Source: Ignavibacteriaceae bacterium
Lineage (GTDB): Bacteria; Bacteroidota; Ignavibacteria; Ignavibacteriales; Ignavibacteriaceae
Length of the DNA: 64,000 bases
Reading direction: 5' to 3'
Assembly: GCA_013360295.1 (NCBI GenBank)
Contig: JABWCL010000018.1
Location: 1 to 64,000 of the forward strand
Of this stretch, positions 17,681 through 26,854 are shown in pieces. Position 1 is the first letter of the stretch. Each line of letters starts with the position of its first letter. The notes beneath the pieces are model-generated. The model was not told where the DNA came from, ran no database searches, and saw only the letters and a list, made by a program, of their open reading frames with translations. Both the position numbers and the translations under genes were made by a program.

Positions 17681-18220
17681 TGATCTGTAAAAAATCCTTA
17701 ATTCATTTTTTGCCGGTAATCAGTTTAAAATTTAATGAATTTTTTAATGCCGTAAAGCCTTTGCTCATATGTTTCCTGAAACTATTATTTTAGGATACTT
17801 CGGGAAACGGCAAAACTCCCGGAATTTGATTTCTTTTTTCATCTGCAGGGGGCATATTTAATCATCCGAAGTCCGGCATTTTATCGGTACCCGATCTGAA
17901 TTGCTGAAAGACCCCCGCCACACCCTTTGGGCAATTGATAATACAGTCTATCACAGATTGCCTCATCGGATTATTAATGACCTTTGATGATAAATTCAGG
18001 CACGCTTTTTGCATATATATATTGTTAATTAAGGTAAATGTAATTAAGCATCTGTTCTGTTGAGTTTTTACACACCGCCGTAAGTGCTTTAATTACAATA
18101 AATTAACGGGAATTTTACCCCGCGGTAATTTAATATTTATAATAATGTTGATAATTGCAGGTGTTCATTATTCCCATATCCAAGAAAAAAATTGATTTTA
18201 TTAAAAATTCCAGATGAATT
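17681..18220. other. Divergent intergenic stretch without a recognised gene
   Basis: 540 bases between the divergently read CDF gene and korD. It must hold promoters for both. No RNA gene, riboswitch or conserved repeat was recognised. Confidence 0.5.
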
Positions 18221-18466
18221 ATGACTGAGAAGAAAGAAAAAAAAGTCAAAGGAACCGTAGTCGTTTCAATGGAGAGGTGTAAAGGCTGCGGATTCTGTGT
18301 TGAATTCTGCCCCACAAACGCCCTCAAACTTTCCGAACAATATAACGCCAAGGGCTACCACCCGCCGGTTTTAATCTCCAGGGACCTCTGCAGCGGCTGC
18401 GATATGTGCGGCTTGCTCTGTCCTGATTTCGCAATCTATGGCGTACGCCTGAAATCAAGAGCATAG
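18221..18466 (+). CDS. korD: 2-oxoacid:ferredoxin oxidoreductase, ferredoxin-like delta subunit
   Basis: 81 residues with two 4Fe-4S motifs: CKGCGFCVEFCP and CSGCDMCGLLCPD. It carries electrons for the oxidoreductase encoded next. The order delta, alpha, beta, gamma with gaps of 8 and 1 bases and a final overlap shows a four-gene operon. The basic N-terminus (TEKKEKKVKG) is short. 2-Oxoglutarate is the likely substrate, as judged by KorA, but branched-chain 2-oxoacid enzymes have the same layout. Confidence 0.9.
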   Translation: MTEKKEKKVKGTVVVSMERCKGCGFCVEFCPTNALKLSEQYNAKGYHPPVLISRDLCSGCDMCGLLCPDFAIYGVRLKSRA

Positions 18467-18474
18467 AGGAAAAA

Positions 18475-19641
18475 ATGGAAAAAGCTGATCCAAAAGGCGT
18501 GCTTACCGGTAAGCACTTTATTGACGGTGACCACGCCTGTGCTGAAGGCGCTCTTGCCGCCGGATGCCGTTTTGTGGCGGGTTACCCGATCACACCTTCC
18601 ACCGAGGTGGTGGAAAGAATTGCCGACAGGTTTCCTAAAGTCGGCGGTATGTTCATCCAAATGGAAGACGAAATTGCCTCCTCCATTGCCATACAAGGCG
18701 CGGTGTGGGGCGGGAAAAAAGCGATGACGGTTACATCAGGCCCAGGCTTCTCGCTGATGATGGAGCATATCGGGCTTGCGGCTATGACCGAAACCCCGCT
18801 GGTGATTGTAGATGTTCAGAGGGCAGGCCCGTCTACCGGACTCCCGACTCAGCCCGCGCAGGGTGATATGATGCAGGCACGCTGGGGTTCGCACGGCGAT
18901 TATGCCACAATTGCAATCTGTCCTAACTCTCCGCAGGAGTGCTTCGATCTTACCATCAAAGCGTTTAATCTCTCTGAACAGTTTCGCGTTCCTGTTCTTT
19001 TTATGATGGATGAATGTGTCGGGCATATGACCGAGCGCGTGGAAATACCCGAACCGCAAAAGATAGATGTTTATCCCCGAAGGTACTACACCGGTCCGGT
19101 TGAGGATTATCTTCCTTTCAAAGCGGATGATGACCTTGTTCCGCCGATAGTGAAAGCAGGAGATGGTTATAAAGTGCACGTAACCGGCTTAACGCACGAC
19201 GAAAAAGGTTACCCGGCTATGACAGTCGCCGCGCAGGAAAAACTTGTCCCGAGGCTTCTGAATAAAATTAAACATAATATAGATAAGATATCAGACTACC
19301 GCGAAGACCAGGTGGAAGGCGCGGATGTTGTGGTGGTTACGTACGGTATCACTTCTCGTACTGCCATACCGGCGATTGAACGCGCGAGGGCGGAAGGTTA
19401 CAAAGTCGGGCACCTGAGGCTCGTGGTTGTATGGCCTTTCCCCGAACAGTATATCAGGACACTTGCAGGTAAAATAAAATCGTATGTAGTGCCTGAGCTT
19501 AACTTCGGACAGATCGCGCTCGAAGTTGAGAGATGCGCCGGCGGTAAAGCTCCTGTAACACTTGTTCCGCATCCCGGCGGTACTGTTCATAATCCTGATG
19601 TTATTTATAAAGCGATCATATCGAGTTTGAAAGGAAATTAA
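18475..19641 (+). CDS. korA: 2-oxoglutarate:ferredoxin oxidoreductase, alpha subunit
   Basis: 388 residues. The pyrimidine-binding domain shows GKHFIDGDHACAEGALAAGC, GYPITPSTEVVERIA and MEDEIASSIAIQGAVWGGKK, followed by TSGPGFSLMMEHIGLA, all typical of the alpha subunit of the KorA/VorB group. The later domain contains DVVVVTYGITSRTAIPAIE and ends with the C-terminal EVERCAGGKAPVTLVPHPGG region. With KorB it makes the thiamine-diphosphate enzyme that interconverts 2-oxoglutarate and succinyl-CoA, used in an anaerobic or reductive TCA cycle. Direction in this organism cannot be read from the sequence. Confidence 0.9.
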   Translation: MEKADPKGVLTGKHFIDGDHACAEGALAAGCRFVAGYPITPSTEVVERIADRFPKVGGMFIQMEDEIASSIAIQGAVWGGKKAMTVTSGPGFSLMMEHIGLAAMTETPLVIVDVQRAGPSTGLPTQPAQGDMMQARWGSHGDYATIAICPNSPQECFDLTIKAFNLSEQFRVPVLFMMDECVGHMTERVEIPEPQKIDVYPRRYYTGPVEDYLPFKADDDLVPPIVKAGDGYKVHVTGLTHDEKGYPAMTVAAQEKLVPRLLNKIKHNIDKISDYREDQVEGADVVVVTYGITSRTAIPAIERARAEGYKVGHLRLVVVWPFPEQYIRTLAGKIKSYVVPELNFGQIALEVERCAGGKAPVTLVPHPGGTVHNPDVIYKAIISSLKGN

Positions 19642-19642
19642 T

Positions 19643-20551
19643 ATGACAGACAGTGTAGATATATTGATGGAAATTGATGAATCGGTTCAGCCGAATCCGG
19701 TTGAAGCTTTTCTGAGGATGGACAGGATCCCGCATATCTGGTGCCCGGGGTGCGGAATCGGAACAACTGTAAACTGTTTCGCCCGCGGACTTGAGCAGAG
19801 CGGTCTTGATCTTGATAAAGTTGCGATTGTATCCGGTATCGGATGCAGCGGAAGAGTCGCCGGGTATATGAATATGGATTCTTTCCACACAACACACGGA
19901 AGAGCGATCCCTTTCGCTACGGGACTGAAACTCGCGAATCCGGAACTTAAAGTAGTTGTTTACAGCGGCGACGGAGACCTTACCGCTATCGGCGGAAATC
20001 ACTTTATTCACGCCTGCCGGCGTAATGTTGATATGACGGTTATCCTTATAAATAATCATACATACGGAATGACCGGCGGCCAGGTTGCGCCTACAACTCC
20101 GCTTACCGCTACCGCAACAACCGCGCCCTACGGAAACTTCGAGCAGTCATTCAATCTGCCGTATCTTGCTGAATCCTGCGGCGCAGTATATGTGGCAAGA
20201 TGGACGGCATACCACGTTCGTCACGTTCAGAAAGCGATTAAAGAAGCGCTCCTTAAAAAAGGATTTTCATTTGTTGAGATTCTCGCTCCGTGCCCTACTT
20301 TATACTCAAGAAGGAATAAACTCGGCGACGGCCTTGACCAGATGATCCATTACAAAGAAAACAGCGTAATCCAGCACGGAGCCGATACTAAAACAGTCGG
20401 GCTTGGCTTCCAGGAAAAGATTGTACTTGGTAAGTTCGTTGATATCGAGCGCCCGACTTACCTTGACGCGATGAATGAATACTACAAACATAAAATGGGC
20501 GATTCATTTGAAATATATACAGGAAGGAGCTGTGCCTGTGACACGAACTGA
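19643..20551 (+). CDS. korB: 2-oxoglutarate:ferredoxin oxidoreductase, beta subunit
   Basis: 302 residues containing the thiamine-diphosphate site: WCPGCGIGTTVNCF near residue 33, the metal/TPP motif YSGDGDLTAIGGNHFIHACR and the closing ILINNHTYGMTGGQVAPTTP. The family cysteines for the iron-sulfur contact are in the N-terminal CPGCG; a CPT motif (LAPCPTLYSRRN) follows. It starts 1 base after the korA stop. Its last 14 bases overlap the start of korC, and the korC ribosome-binding site lies inside it. Confidence 0.92.
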   Translation: MTDSVDILMEIDESVQPNPVEAFLRMDRIPHIWCPGCGIGTTVNCFARGLEQSGLDLDKVAIVSGIGCSGRVAGYMNMDSFHTTHGRAIPFATGLKLANPELKVVVYSGDGDLTAIGGNHFIHACRRNVDMTVILINNHTYGMTGGQVAPTTPLTATATTAPYGNFEQSFNLPYLAESCGAVYVARWTAYHVRHVQKAIKEALLKKGFSFVEILAPCPTLYSRRNKLGDGLDQMIHYKENSVIQHGADTKTVGLGFQEKIVLGKFVDIERPTYLDAMNEYYKHKMGDSFEIYTGRSCACDTN

Positions 20552-21107
20552 AATTAAAATCGGCGGATTCGGCGGTCAGGGTGTTATCCTGAGCGGATAC
20601 ATCATCGGCAGAGCCGCTTCAATATTCGACAATAAATATTCAACAATGATCCAGGCATTCGGTCCCGAAGCGCGCGGAAGCGCCTGCAGCGCGCAGGTGA
20701 TAGTATCGGGTGAGGAGATAGCGTATCCTTACATTACAGCGCCGGAAATAATGGTGCTGATGTCGCAGGAAGCATATACAAAGTTCTCTCCCGAATTAGC
20801 GAGCGGCGGAGTTCTCATTACAGAATCGGAACTTGTTGTTGCTAATAATCTCAGGAAAGACATAAAGCATTATTCCATTCCCGCGACCAGGATAGCCGAA
20901 GAGCTTGGTAAGAGAATGGTATTGAATATTGTAATGATGGGATTTATGACAGGCATTACCGAATTCTGTACTATGAAAGCAGTTGAACAGGCGGTGAAGG
21001 TATCGGTACCTAAAGGAACAGAAGAACTGAACCTTAAAGCTTTCAAGGCCGGTTACGAATACGCTCAGAAAATTAAAAAACCTGAAGCTGCGGAAGCGGT
21101 TGTTTAA
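20538..21107 (+). CDS. korC: 2-oxoglutarate:ferredoxin oxidoreductase, gamma subunit
   Basis: 189 residues of the gamma family: TEIKIGGFGGQGVILSGYII at the N-terminus, FGPEARGSACSAQVIVS, and MVLNIVMMGFMTGITEF. An ATG at 20475 is open in this frame but the family homology begins at TRTEIKIGG, and a GTG at 20538 follows a strong ribosome-binding site (AGGAAGGAG, 20521-20529) by 8 bases, so the GTG is chosen. The product ends KKPEAAEAVV. It completes korDABC. Confidence 0.92.
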   Translation: MTRTEIKIGGFGGQGVILSGYIIGRAASIFDNKYSTMIQAFGPEARGSACSAQVIVSGEEIAYPYITAPEIMVLMSQEAYTKFSPELASGGVLITESELVVANNLRKDIKHYSIPATRIAEELGKRMVLNIVMMGFMTGITEFCTMKAVEQAVKVSVPKGTEELNLKAFKAGYEYAQKIKKPEAAEAVV

Positions 21108-21131
21108 TTAAGAATTAAAAATTATGAATTA

Positions 21132-21312
21132 GGAATTAAGTAGTTAGAAAAAATATTCTGCGCAAATTGAAAATCCCCCTGGGATTGGTTATAATTTGCA
21201 ATAAAATCTCCTCCCATTTTTACACTTGTCCCATGGGGGAAAGGGGAGGCCGGGAGGGGTTATCGAAACAAATATTAAGCAATCACTTATGGTGCCGGCT
21301 CCGCTGGTTTAT
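21132..21312. repeat. Dispersed repeat, copy 2 (inverted relative to 31-185)
   Basis: It lies just after korC. It matches the reverse complement of 31-185 but carries two extra short pieces: AAAATCCCCCTGGGATTGG at 21170-21188 and CTTGTCCCATGGGGG near 21224-21239. The first contains the palindrome AATCCC-CCT-GGGATT and the second TCCC/GGGA, so each looks like a tiny palindromic unit inserted into the older repeat. A third such palindrome (AATCCCACAGGGGATT) stands 20 bases downstream. Confidence 0.8.
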
Positions 21313-21487
21313 GAATTAAAAATTAAGAATCCCACAGGGGATTAAGAATTGTTTGTAGTTAAGAGTTAATACTTTTGCTGTTCTGTTTTAACTATCATAA
21401 GTTTTTATACAAATATAATTCCTTAGGTTCTTTGCGTTTTCCGGGACTTTAGGGACGCGTGGGACTATTTCTTTTTATTGAAATATA

Positions 21488-21529
21488 AACGCTTCACACT
21501 TGCTGGTTTTTGTGTGAGGCGTTTTTTTT
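21488..21529 (+). terminator. Rho-independent terminator
   Basis: AACGCTTCACAC and GTGTGAGGCGTT form a 12-base stem with one mismatch/wobble around a 12-base loop, followed by a run of seven T. It is 380 bases after korC, so it may end a long korDABC transcript or a transcript started in the spacer. Confidence 0.8.
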
Positions 21530-21746
21530 ATAAACCGTTTTGCTTTGTGTTCTTTGCGTTGTCCTGGCGTCTTTGCGTTTTCAGGGATTTTAATGACCCC
21601 GGGGACGTTTTACTGCCACTCATTTGGTTTAAATGTTAAAATGATAATCTATGCAAATCCGTTGTATCTGAGTTATCTGCGTTCCCATTCCCCCTGCTAA
21701 CAATACTAATTTTTCGTATTTTTCAGTAAAGAATAACCATAACCTG

Positions 21747-22913
21747 ATGAAAAAACTATTTACCCTAATCATTTTACTTTCTGCTTTTCTCTTCCCCGCG
21801 CAGGATAGCCTTGTCTTTATCATTCGCGTGGATGACATACAATCCCGCAACACCACCACGCTTCCGCGCAGCATAAACGATTTCCAGAACGCGGTAGAAA
21901 CCCGAGGCGGGAAGGTTACCTGGGCGGTAATACCGCACAGGCTGATAGAAACACAAAACTATAACGGTATCCTCTCCGCTGAGATAAGAGCCTCAGCTTT
22001 ACGTGGACACGAAGTTTCTCTTCACGGTTACAATCATATCTGTCAGAGATGCAACGGGTCAAGCCACGAAATGTATTGCACAGCCACACAGACTCCTTTT
22101 ACTTTATCGCAGCAGCTTGCATTGCTTGACAGCGGTATGAAAGTGCTGTGGGATTCCCTTGGGATTGTCCCAAAAAGCTTTGTTCCTCCCGGGCACGCGG
22201 CCGATACCACAACCTGGGCAGCCCTTACTATGAGGGGTTTTCCCTGGCTCTCATCTACAGGTGTAAGAAAAAATTTTATTTACAATAATCTTTACAATCT
22301 TGCCCCGCATAATGAATTTACCTGGCAGTTAACGCAATCACAGTTCACCGCTAAACTGAACCAGGCTCTCGCGGAGATTAAAACAAACGGAGTTTCGGAC
22401 GGATATTATTGCCTTCTCCTGCACGATCCCTTTATCCGCGCAGGATATGAGAATGGGGTTGTGATCAACTGGACTGCCGCGCTGCTTGATTCCCTTAACG
22501 CCTATTTCGGAAGCCGCATTAAATATATGACCATCTCAGAAGCAGGCGCTTACTTCCGTGACGGCATTACAACAAATATCCGTGATAATAAAAACCTCGC
22601 GGGGGATTCTTACCTCCTGCAGAATTTCCCGAATCCGTTCAGCGGTTCCACGCAAATCAGTTACACTGTTCAGGAAAACAATAAACCTGCGGATTCCCGC
22701 AGGTTAACGGAAGCCGGTGGATACATAAACAAAATATCACTAAAAGTGTATGATCTTTTAGGAAGGGAAGTCGCAACACTTGCTGATGGTTATCAGCAGG
22801 CAGGAAAGTATAATGTAGTATTCAACAGCAGCGGTTTGCCCAACGGCATCTACTATTACAGGTTACAGGCAGGAGAGGTTAATGAAACCAGGAAGATGAT
22901 TATTCTGCGATAA
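21747..22913 (+). CDS. Secreted DUF2334/polysaccharide-deacetylase-fold protein with T9SS sorting domain
   Basis: 388 residues. After the signal peptide (FLFPAQDS) comes a NodB-like barrel: FIIRVDDIQSRNT gives the catalytic aspartate pair, GHEVSLHGYNHICQRC the metal-binding HxxxH, and SFVPPGHAADTTTW and LLLHDPF later motifs. DUF2334 members are thought to act on acetylated sugars, but the target is unknown. The sorting domain begins QNFPNPFSGSTQISYTV near residue 291. It contains a 17-residue insertion (NNKPADSRRLTEAGGYI) encoded around a perfect palindrome at 22686-22703. Confidence 0.82.
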   Translation: MKKLFTLIILLSAFLFPAQDSLVFIIRVDDIQSRNTTTLPRSINDFQNAVETRGGKVTWAVIPHRLIETQNYNGILSAEIRASALRGHEVSLHGYNHICQRCNGSSHEMYCTATQTPFTLSQQLALLDSGMKVLWDSLGIVPKSFVPPGHAADTTTWAALTMRGFPWLSSTGVRKNFIYNNLYNLAPHNEFTWQLTQSQFTAKLNQALAEIKTNGVSDGYYCLLLHDPFIRAGYENGVVINWTAALLDSLNAYFGSRIKYMTISEAGAYFRDGITTNIRDNKNLAGDSYLLQNFPNPFSGSTQISYTVQENNKPADSRRLTEAGGYINKISLKVYDLLGREVATLADGYQQAGKYNVVFNSSGLPNGIYYYRLQAGEVNETRKMIILR

Positions 22914-23311
22914 GGTTTGGGGTCAGCGGGAACTGAGTATAAATTTATCCGGAATCAGATAAATCTGCCTGCCGGATATTTTGTATTCCCCGTTTTTACT
23001 TTTGATTTTTGGTGATAATATCAGTAATTTAAAGCCGGAATTAGCGGTTTTATTTGCATTTTTTTGCGGATCGGAATAAAAAGGAAACAATCCTGTGATT
23101 TTTATTTTTTACCGGTACTTTAACCGGGCACGTGCCCGCTCGTCTTTTTACATATCCTGTTTCAGGGATATCCTTCGATTGATCCCTCCCCTGAAAAACG
23201 CCGTTCCTCAAAATTCTTTTGTGTTAAATAGTACTCCTATACTCCGCTTTCCCAAATATCCTTCAGCCACGTCACCTCTATTCCTCAACAAAGAAATTTA
23301 ATGGATAGAAT
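22914..23311. other. Intergenic stretch with a possible terminator hairpin
   Basis: About 400 bases. ATCCGG and CCGGAT at 22947-22977 can pair over a 19-base loop and are followed by ATTTTG, a weak terminator candidate for the deacetylase gene. The rest shows no gene. Confidence 0.45.
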
Positions 23312-24679
23312 ATGAAATACTCTCTGCTCTTTATTCTTACACTGTCACTTATTTATAATATAGCAGCGGCTGAGAATCCCGGCAGAAATAATTCTAATCC
23401 CGGACAGAAGATCAAAACACCCCCCGCTGTTTCGGGTCTTACAAATGGCCTCGCGGCATACTATCCTTTTAACGGAAACGCCAACGACGAAAGCGGCAAT
23501 GGTAACCACGGCACAGTTTATGGAGCAGCGTTAACGGAAGACAGATTTGGCGCTTATGAAAGTGCGATGCGGTTTTTTGGTCCGGATATGAACTACATTC
23601 TCATAAATAATTCACCAAGCCTTATGTTCAGCACAAACGCCATCTCAATATCCGTATGGGTGAATGTTGAGCAATTCTTTTACTGGGACACCACAAGGTT
23701 TGTCCCGGTGCTTTCAAAAGAAGTGAATGATAAGGATAATATTCTCGAAACTCCTGATTACGAAATACTCAGCGTCAATGATTCGCTGGGTTTCTGGCCC
23801 GTCGGGACACTGCATTATAATTTCCAGTTAAACCGGTGGGTACATATTTGTGTGGTTTGGGATGGCGGCACGCTTAGTCTATATGAAAACGGTAACCTTG
23901 CGGCTAGCCGGGCGGTACAGTTCACAATGGCCTATACCTTAAGTAATCTCCACCTCGGCGCAAACCTTCATCTTGGGGATGAATACCTCACCGGAAAACT
24001 TGATGATATCAGAATATACAGCCGCGCGCTGTCTCCGGAAGAAGTGGATTCACTCTATCACGAAGGGGGATGGATGCAGGAAATTATTCGTGTTGAATCT
24101 CCAAACGGCGGAGAAGAGTGGCTCGCGGGCGCCCCGCAACAGATAACCTGGAGCAGCACAAATGTGGATAATGTAAAGATTGAGTTTACAACAAATGGCG
24201 GACAGGAGTGGAGGGTGATTTCAGATAACGTTCCAGCGGACAGGAGAGCTTATGAATGGACGGCAGACAGTGCATCTTCTGATGAGTGCAAAATAAAAAT
24301 ATCTTCCGTTGAAAAGCCCTCCGTTTTTGATGAAAGCGATTCACTTTTTTCCATAGTTCTCCCCGCCGGGCTCGATGAGTCGGAGGTAACCATAACCGGA
24401 AAATCAGCGCTTTACCAAAACTCCCCGAATCCCGTGACTAACTCAACACGAATCAGATACACCGTTCCAATGAACAATGATCAACGATCAATGATCAAAG
24501 TGGTTCTTAAGGTGTATGATTTGTTGGGTAGGGAGATTGCTGTTCTGGCTGATGAAGAAAAATCTCCTGGTGAATACGAGGTTGAATTCAACGCCGCGGG
24601 GTTACCGAGCGGGGTTTATATGTACCGGCTGACTTCCGGCAGGAATGTTGAAGCGAATAAAATGATTTTGATACGTTAA
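23312..24679 (+). CDS. Secreted LamG/concanavalin-A-fold protein with T9SS sorting domain
   Basis: 455 residues. Signal peptide to about residue 20 (IYNIAAAENPG). Residues about 45-250 form a LamG-like jellyroll: GLAAYYPFNGNANDESGNGNHGTV, then RFFGPDMNYILI, VHICVVWDGGTLSLYENG, GKLDDIRIYSRALSPEEVDSL. This is followed by a short Ig/Fn-like module (RVESPNGGEEWLAGAPQQITW) and the sorting domain (LYQNSPNPVTNSTRIRYTV). LamG modules usually bind carbohydrate or protein. It is the first of four same-strand T9SS genes; the spacer before the next one is 24 bases and is repeated at the later junctions. Confidence 0.85.
   Translation: MKYSLLFILTLSLIYNIAAAENPGRNNSNPGQKIKTPPAVSGLTNGLAAYYPFNGNANDESGNGNHGTVYGAALTEDRFGAYESAMRFFGPDMNYILINNSPSLMFSTNAISISVWVNVEQFFYWDTTRFVPVLSKEVNDKDNILETPDYEILSVNDSLGFWPVGTLHYNFQLNRWVHICVVWDGGTLSLYENGNLAASRAVQFTMAYTLSNLHLGANLHLGDEYLTGKLDDIRIYSRALSPEEVDSLYHEGGWMQEIIRVESPNGGEEWLAGAPQQITWSSTNVDNVKIEFTTNGGQEWRVISDNVPADRRAYEWTADSASSDECKIKISSVEKPSVFDESDSLFSIVLPAGLDESEVTITGKSALYQNSPNPVTNSTRIRYTVPMNNDQRSMIKVVLKVYDLLGREIAVLADEEKSPGEYEVEFNAAGLPSGVYMYRLTSGRNVEANKMILIR
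24469..24500 (+). repeat. GATCAATGATCAA phrase repeat inside a T9SS sorting domain
   Basis: AATGAACAATGATCAACGAT and the following bases encode the NNDQRSMIK segment between the RIRYTVP and LKVYDLLGRE strands of the sorting domain. The same word array appears at 26626-26650, 28828-28852 and 31012-31038 in the three next genes and at a gene end at 11514-11546. Confidence 0.8.
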
Positions 24680-24703
24680 GCCTTTAACGAGAAGGGACCC
24701 ATT

Positions 24704-26830
24704 ATGAAAATATTAACCACATTAATTCTGACATTTAGCATTTCGATGATGCTGAAAGCGCAGTGGATCTGGCAGAATCCATCGCCCGAAGGGACGCACT
24801 TAATGTCAGTTCATTTTGCTGATAGCAGCAACGGTTGGGCTGTAGGTCCCGGGGGTAAAATTTTCAAAACCACGAACGGAGGCGTATGCTGGTCCCCACA
24901 GTCAAGCGGTACGATTTACGGTTTAGAAACAGTTTTTTTTTCTGATGTAAATATCGGTTATGCTGCTGGTAGTTATGGCACCATTTTGAAGTCAAGTGAC
25001 GGAGGTAAAACCTGGGTAAAGCTAAATAGCGGTACGACTTCCCAATTGTATTCAATTTATTTTATTTCCCCTGATACGGGTTGGGTTGTGGGTAGGAGCG
25101 GGAAAATTCTGAATACAACCGATGGGGGAATCACCTGGATATCGCAAACAAGCGGAACAACAGCTGTTTTGCGTTCAGTTCACTTTATCAATGCGAATAT
25201 GGGGTGGTGTGCTGGCGATTTTAATTATCTTCTCAAAACAACTAATGGAGGCTCATCTTGGTCATTTTTACAAATCGGAATATTCAACGGGACGTCGGTC
25301 TATTTTATCAATGAAAATCTCGGGTGGGTGGTCGGAGGCATTGCGGAGGTCTGCAGGACTACTAACGGAGGATTGGATTGGACAACGCAAATTCTTGGGT
25401 CGGCACTAATCTCGAATTCGTATCTATTTTCGGTATTCTTTGTAAATGAAAACTCTGGTTGGGCTGTTGGCGGAGATGAATATCATGGCGGATATACCGG
25501 ATGGATGTATAAAACAAGTGATGGGGGAATAACATGGAACAGGTATCCACCAATAACGATAAACTGGTTGTATTCAGTTACTTTTACGGATATAAAAAAT
25601 GGCTGGGCTGTTGGCGAGGATGGAACAGTACTTAGGACAACTGACGGGGGGATAAATTTTACTTTCCCGGATGGAACCACATTATCTTTATCTTCAGTAT
25701 ACTTTGCCGATGGAAATACGGGGTGGATTGTAGCAGAAAATGGAATAATCCTCAAAACAAGTGATGGCGGCGCTAATTGGATATCGCAAACAAGCGGAAC
25801 GACCAGCCGTTTGTTTTCTGTTCAATTTACTGATGCAACCACCGGGTGGATTGTAGGACAAAATGGAATAATCCTTAAAACGAGTGATGGCGGCGCTAAT
25901 TGGGTATCGCAAACAAGCGGCGCAACCGGTTCATTGATTTCCGTTCATTTCATCAACGCAGCTACGGGATGGGCGGTAGGATATGAGGGTAAAATCCTTA
26001 AAACGAGTAATGGCGGCGAAAATTGGGTATCACAATTCAGCGGAACATCCAGATGGTTGTTTTCTGTTCACTTTGCCGATGCAAACACCGGGTGGGTTGT
26101 GGGAGAAAATGGAATAATTCTTAAAACGACTGATGGTGGCACGAGTTGGATACAACAGATAAGCGGAACGGTCGTTCCTTTATTATCAGTTGATTTCATT
26201 GATTCTAACACTGGTTGGGTAGTAGGAAATGAGGGTAAAATCCTTAGAACGAGTAATGGCGGCGTAAACTGGATATCACAAACAAGCGGATCAACAAAAT
26301 GGTTGGCGTCAGTTCAATCAATTAATGCAAATGTTGGCTATGCTGTGGGTGAATCAGGAACTATCCTTACGACAAATGATGGGGGGGGAAATTGGATGTT
26401 ACAAAATAGCGGAACCAAGAAACAATTGCGGAGTGTAAATTTTGTGGATTCCCTTATTGGGGTGGCTGTAGGAGGAAATGGTATAATTCTTAAAACAACC
26501 AACGGCGGTGTAACTTTTATCGAAGAAAACCAAAGAACTTCGTTACAATTTGATCGGGCTCTGTCACAAAACTATCCAAATCCGTTTAACCCCTCAACTA
26601 ATATAAGATTCACCGTTCCGAGGGGCGATGATCAGCGATCAATGATCAAAGTGATTCTTAAGGTTTATGATCTGTTGGGGAGGGAGATTGCTGTCCTGGC
26701 TGATGAAGAAAAACCGCCCGGTGAATACGAGGTTGAATTCAACGCCGCGGCGTTACCGAGCGGTGTTTATGTGTACCGGCTGACTGCCGGCAGGAATGTT
26801 GAAGCGAATAAAATGATTTTGATACGTTAA
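24704..26830 (+). CDS. Secreted YCF48/BNR-type propeller, first of three tandem paralogues, T9SS sorting domain
   Basis: 708 residues: signal peptide (ending SMMLKAQW), 14 YCF48-like repeats of about 43 residues each with the pattern NxGWxVGxxGxILKTTDGGxxW, and a sorting domain from QNYPNPFNPSTNIRFTV. The ribosome-binding site is AAGGGA, 7 bases before the ATG, within a spacer repeated almost exactly before the next two genes. YCF48 proteins of phototrophs help assemble photosystem II; in non-phototrophic Bacteroidota/Ignavibacteria such repeats are used in secreted proteins of unknown role, and no photosystem function is suggested here. Confidence 0.85.
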   Translation: MKILTTLILTFSISMMLKAQWIWQNPSPEGTHLMSVHFADSSNGWAVGPGGKIFKTTNGGVCWSPQSSGTIYGLETVFFSDVNIGYAAGSYGTILKSSDGGKTWVKLNSGTTSQLYSIYFISPDTGWVVGRSGKILNTTDGGITWISQTSGTTAVLRSVHFINANMGWCAGDFNYLLKTTNGGSSWSFLQIGIFNGTSVYFINENLGWVVGGIAEVCRTTNGGLDWTTQILGSALISNSYLFSVFFVNENSGWAVGGDEYHGGYTGWMYKTSDGGITWNRYPPITINWLYSVTFTDIKNGWAVGEDGTVLRTTDGGINFTFPDGTTLSLSSVYFADGNTGWIVAENGIILKTSDGGANWISQTSGTTSRLFSVQFTDATTGWIVGQNGIILKTSDGGANWVSQTSGATGSLISVHFINAATGWAVGYEGKILKTSNGGENWVSQFSGTSRWLFSVHFADANTGWVVGENGIILKTTDGGTSWIQQISGTVVPLLSVDFIDSNTGWVVGNEGKILRTSNGGVNWISQTSGSTKWLASVQSINANVGYAVGESGTILTTNDGGGNWMLQNSGTKKQLRSVNFVDSLIGVAVGGNGIILKTTNGGVTFIEENQRTSLQFDRALSQNYPNPFNPSTNIRFTVPRGDDQRSMIKVILKVYDLLGREIAVLADEEKPPGEYEVEFNAAALPSGVYVYRLTAGRNVEANKMILIR

Positions 26831-26854
26831 GCCTTTAAGGGGAAGGGACCCATT

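Noticed and set aside
20475-20537. Start of korC at 20475
   Set aside because: It would lie deep inside korB; a GTG at 20538 has a strong ribosome-binding site and matches the family start.
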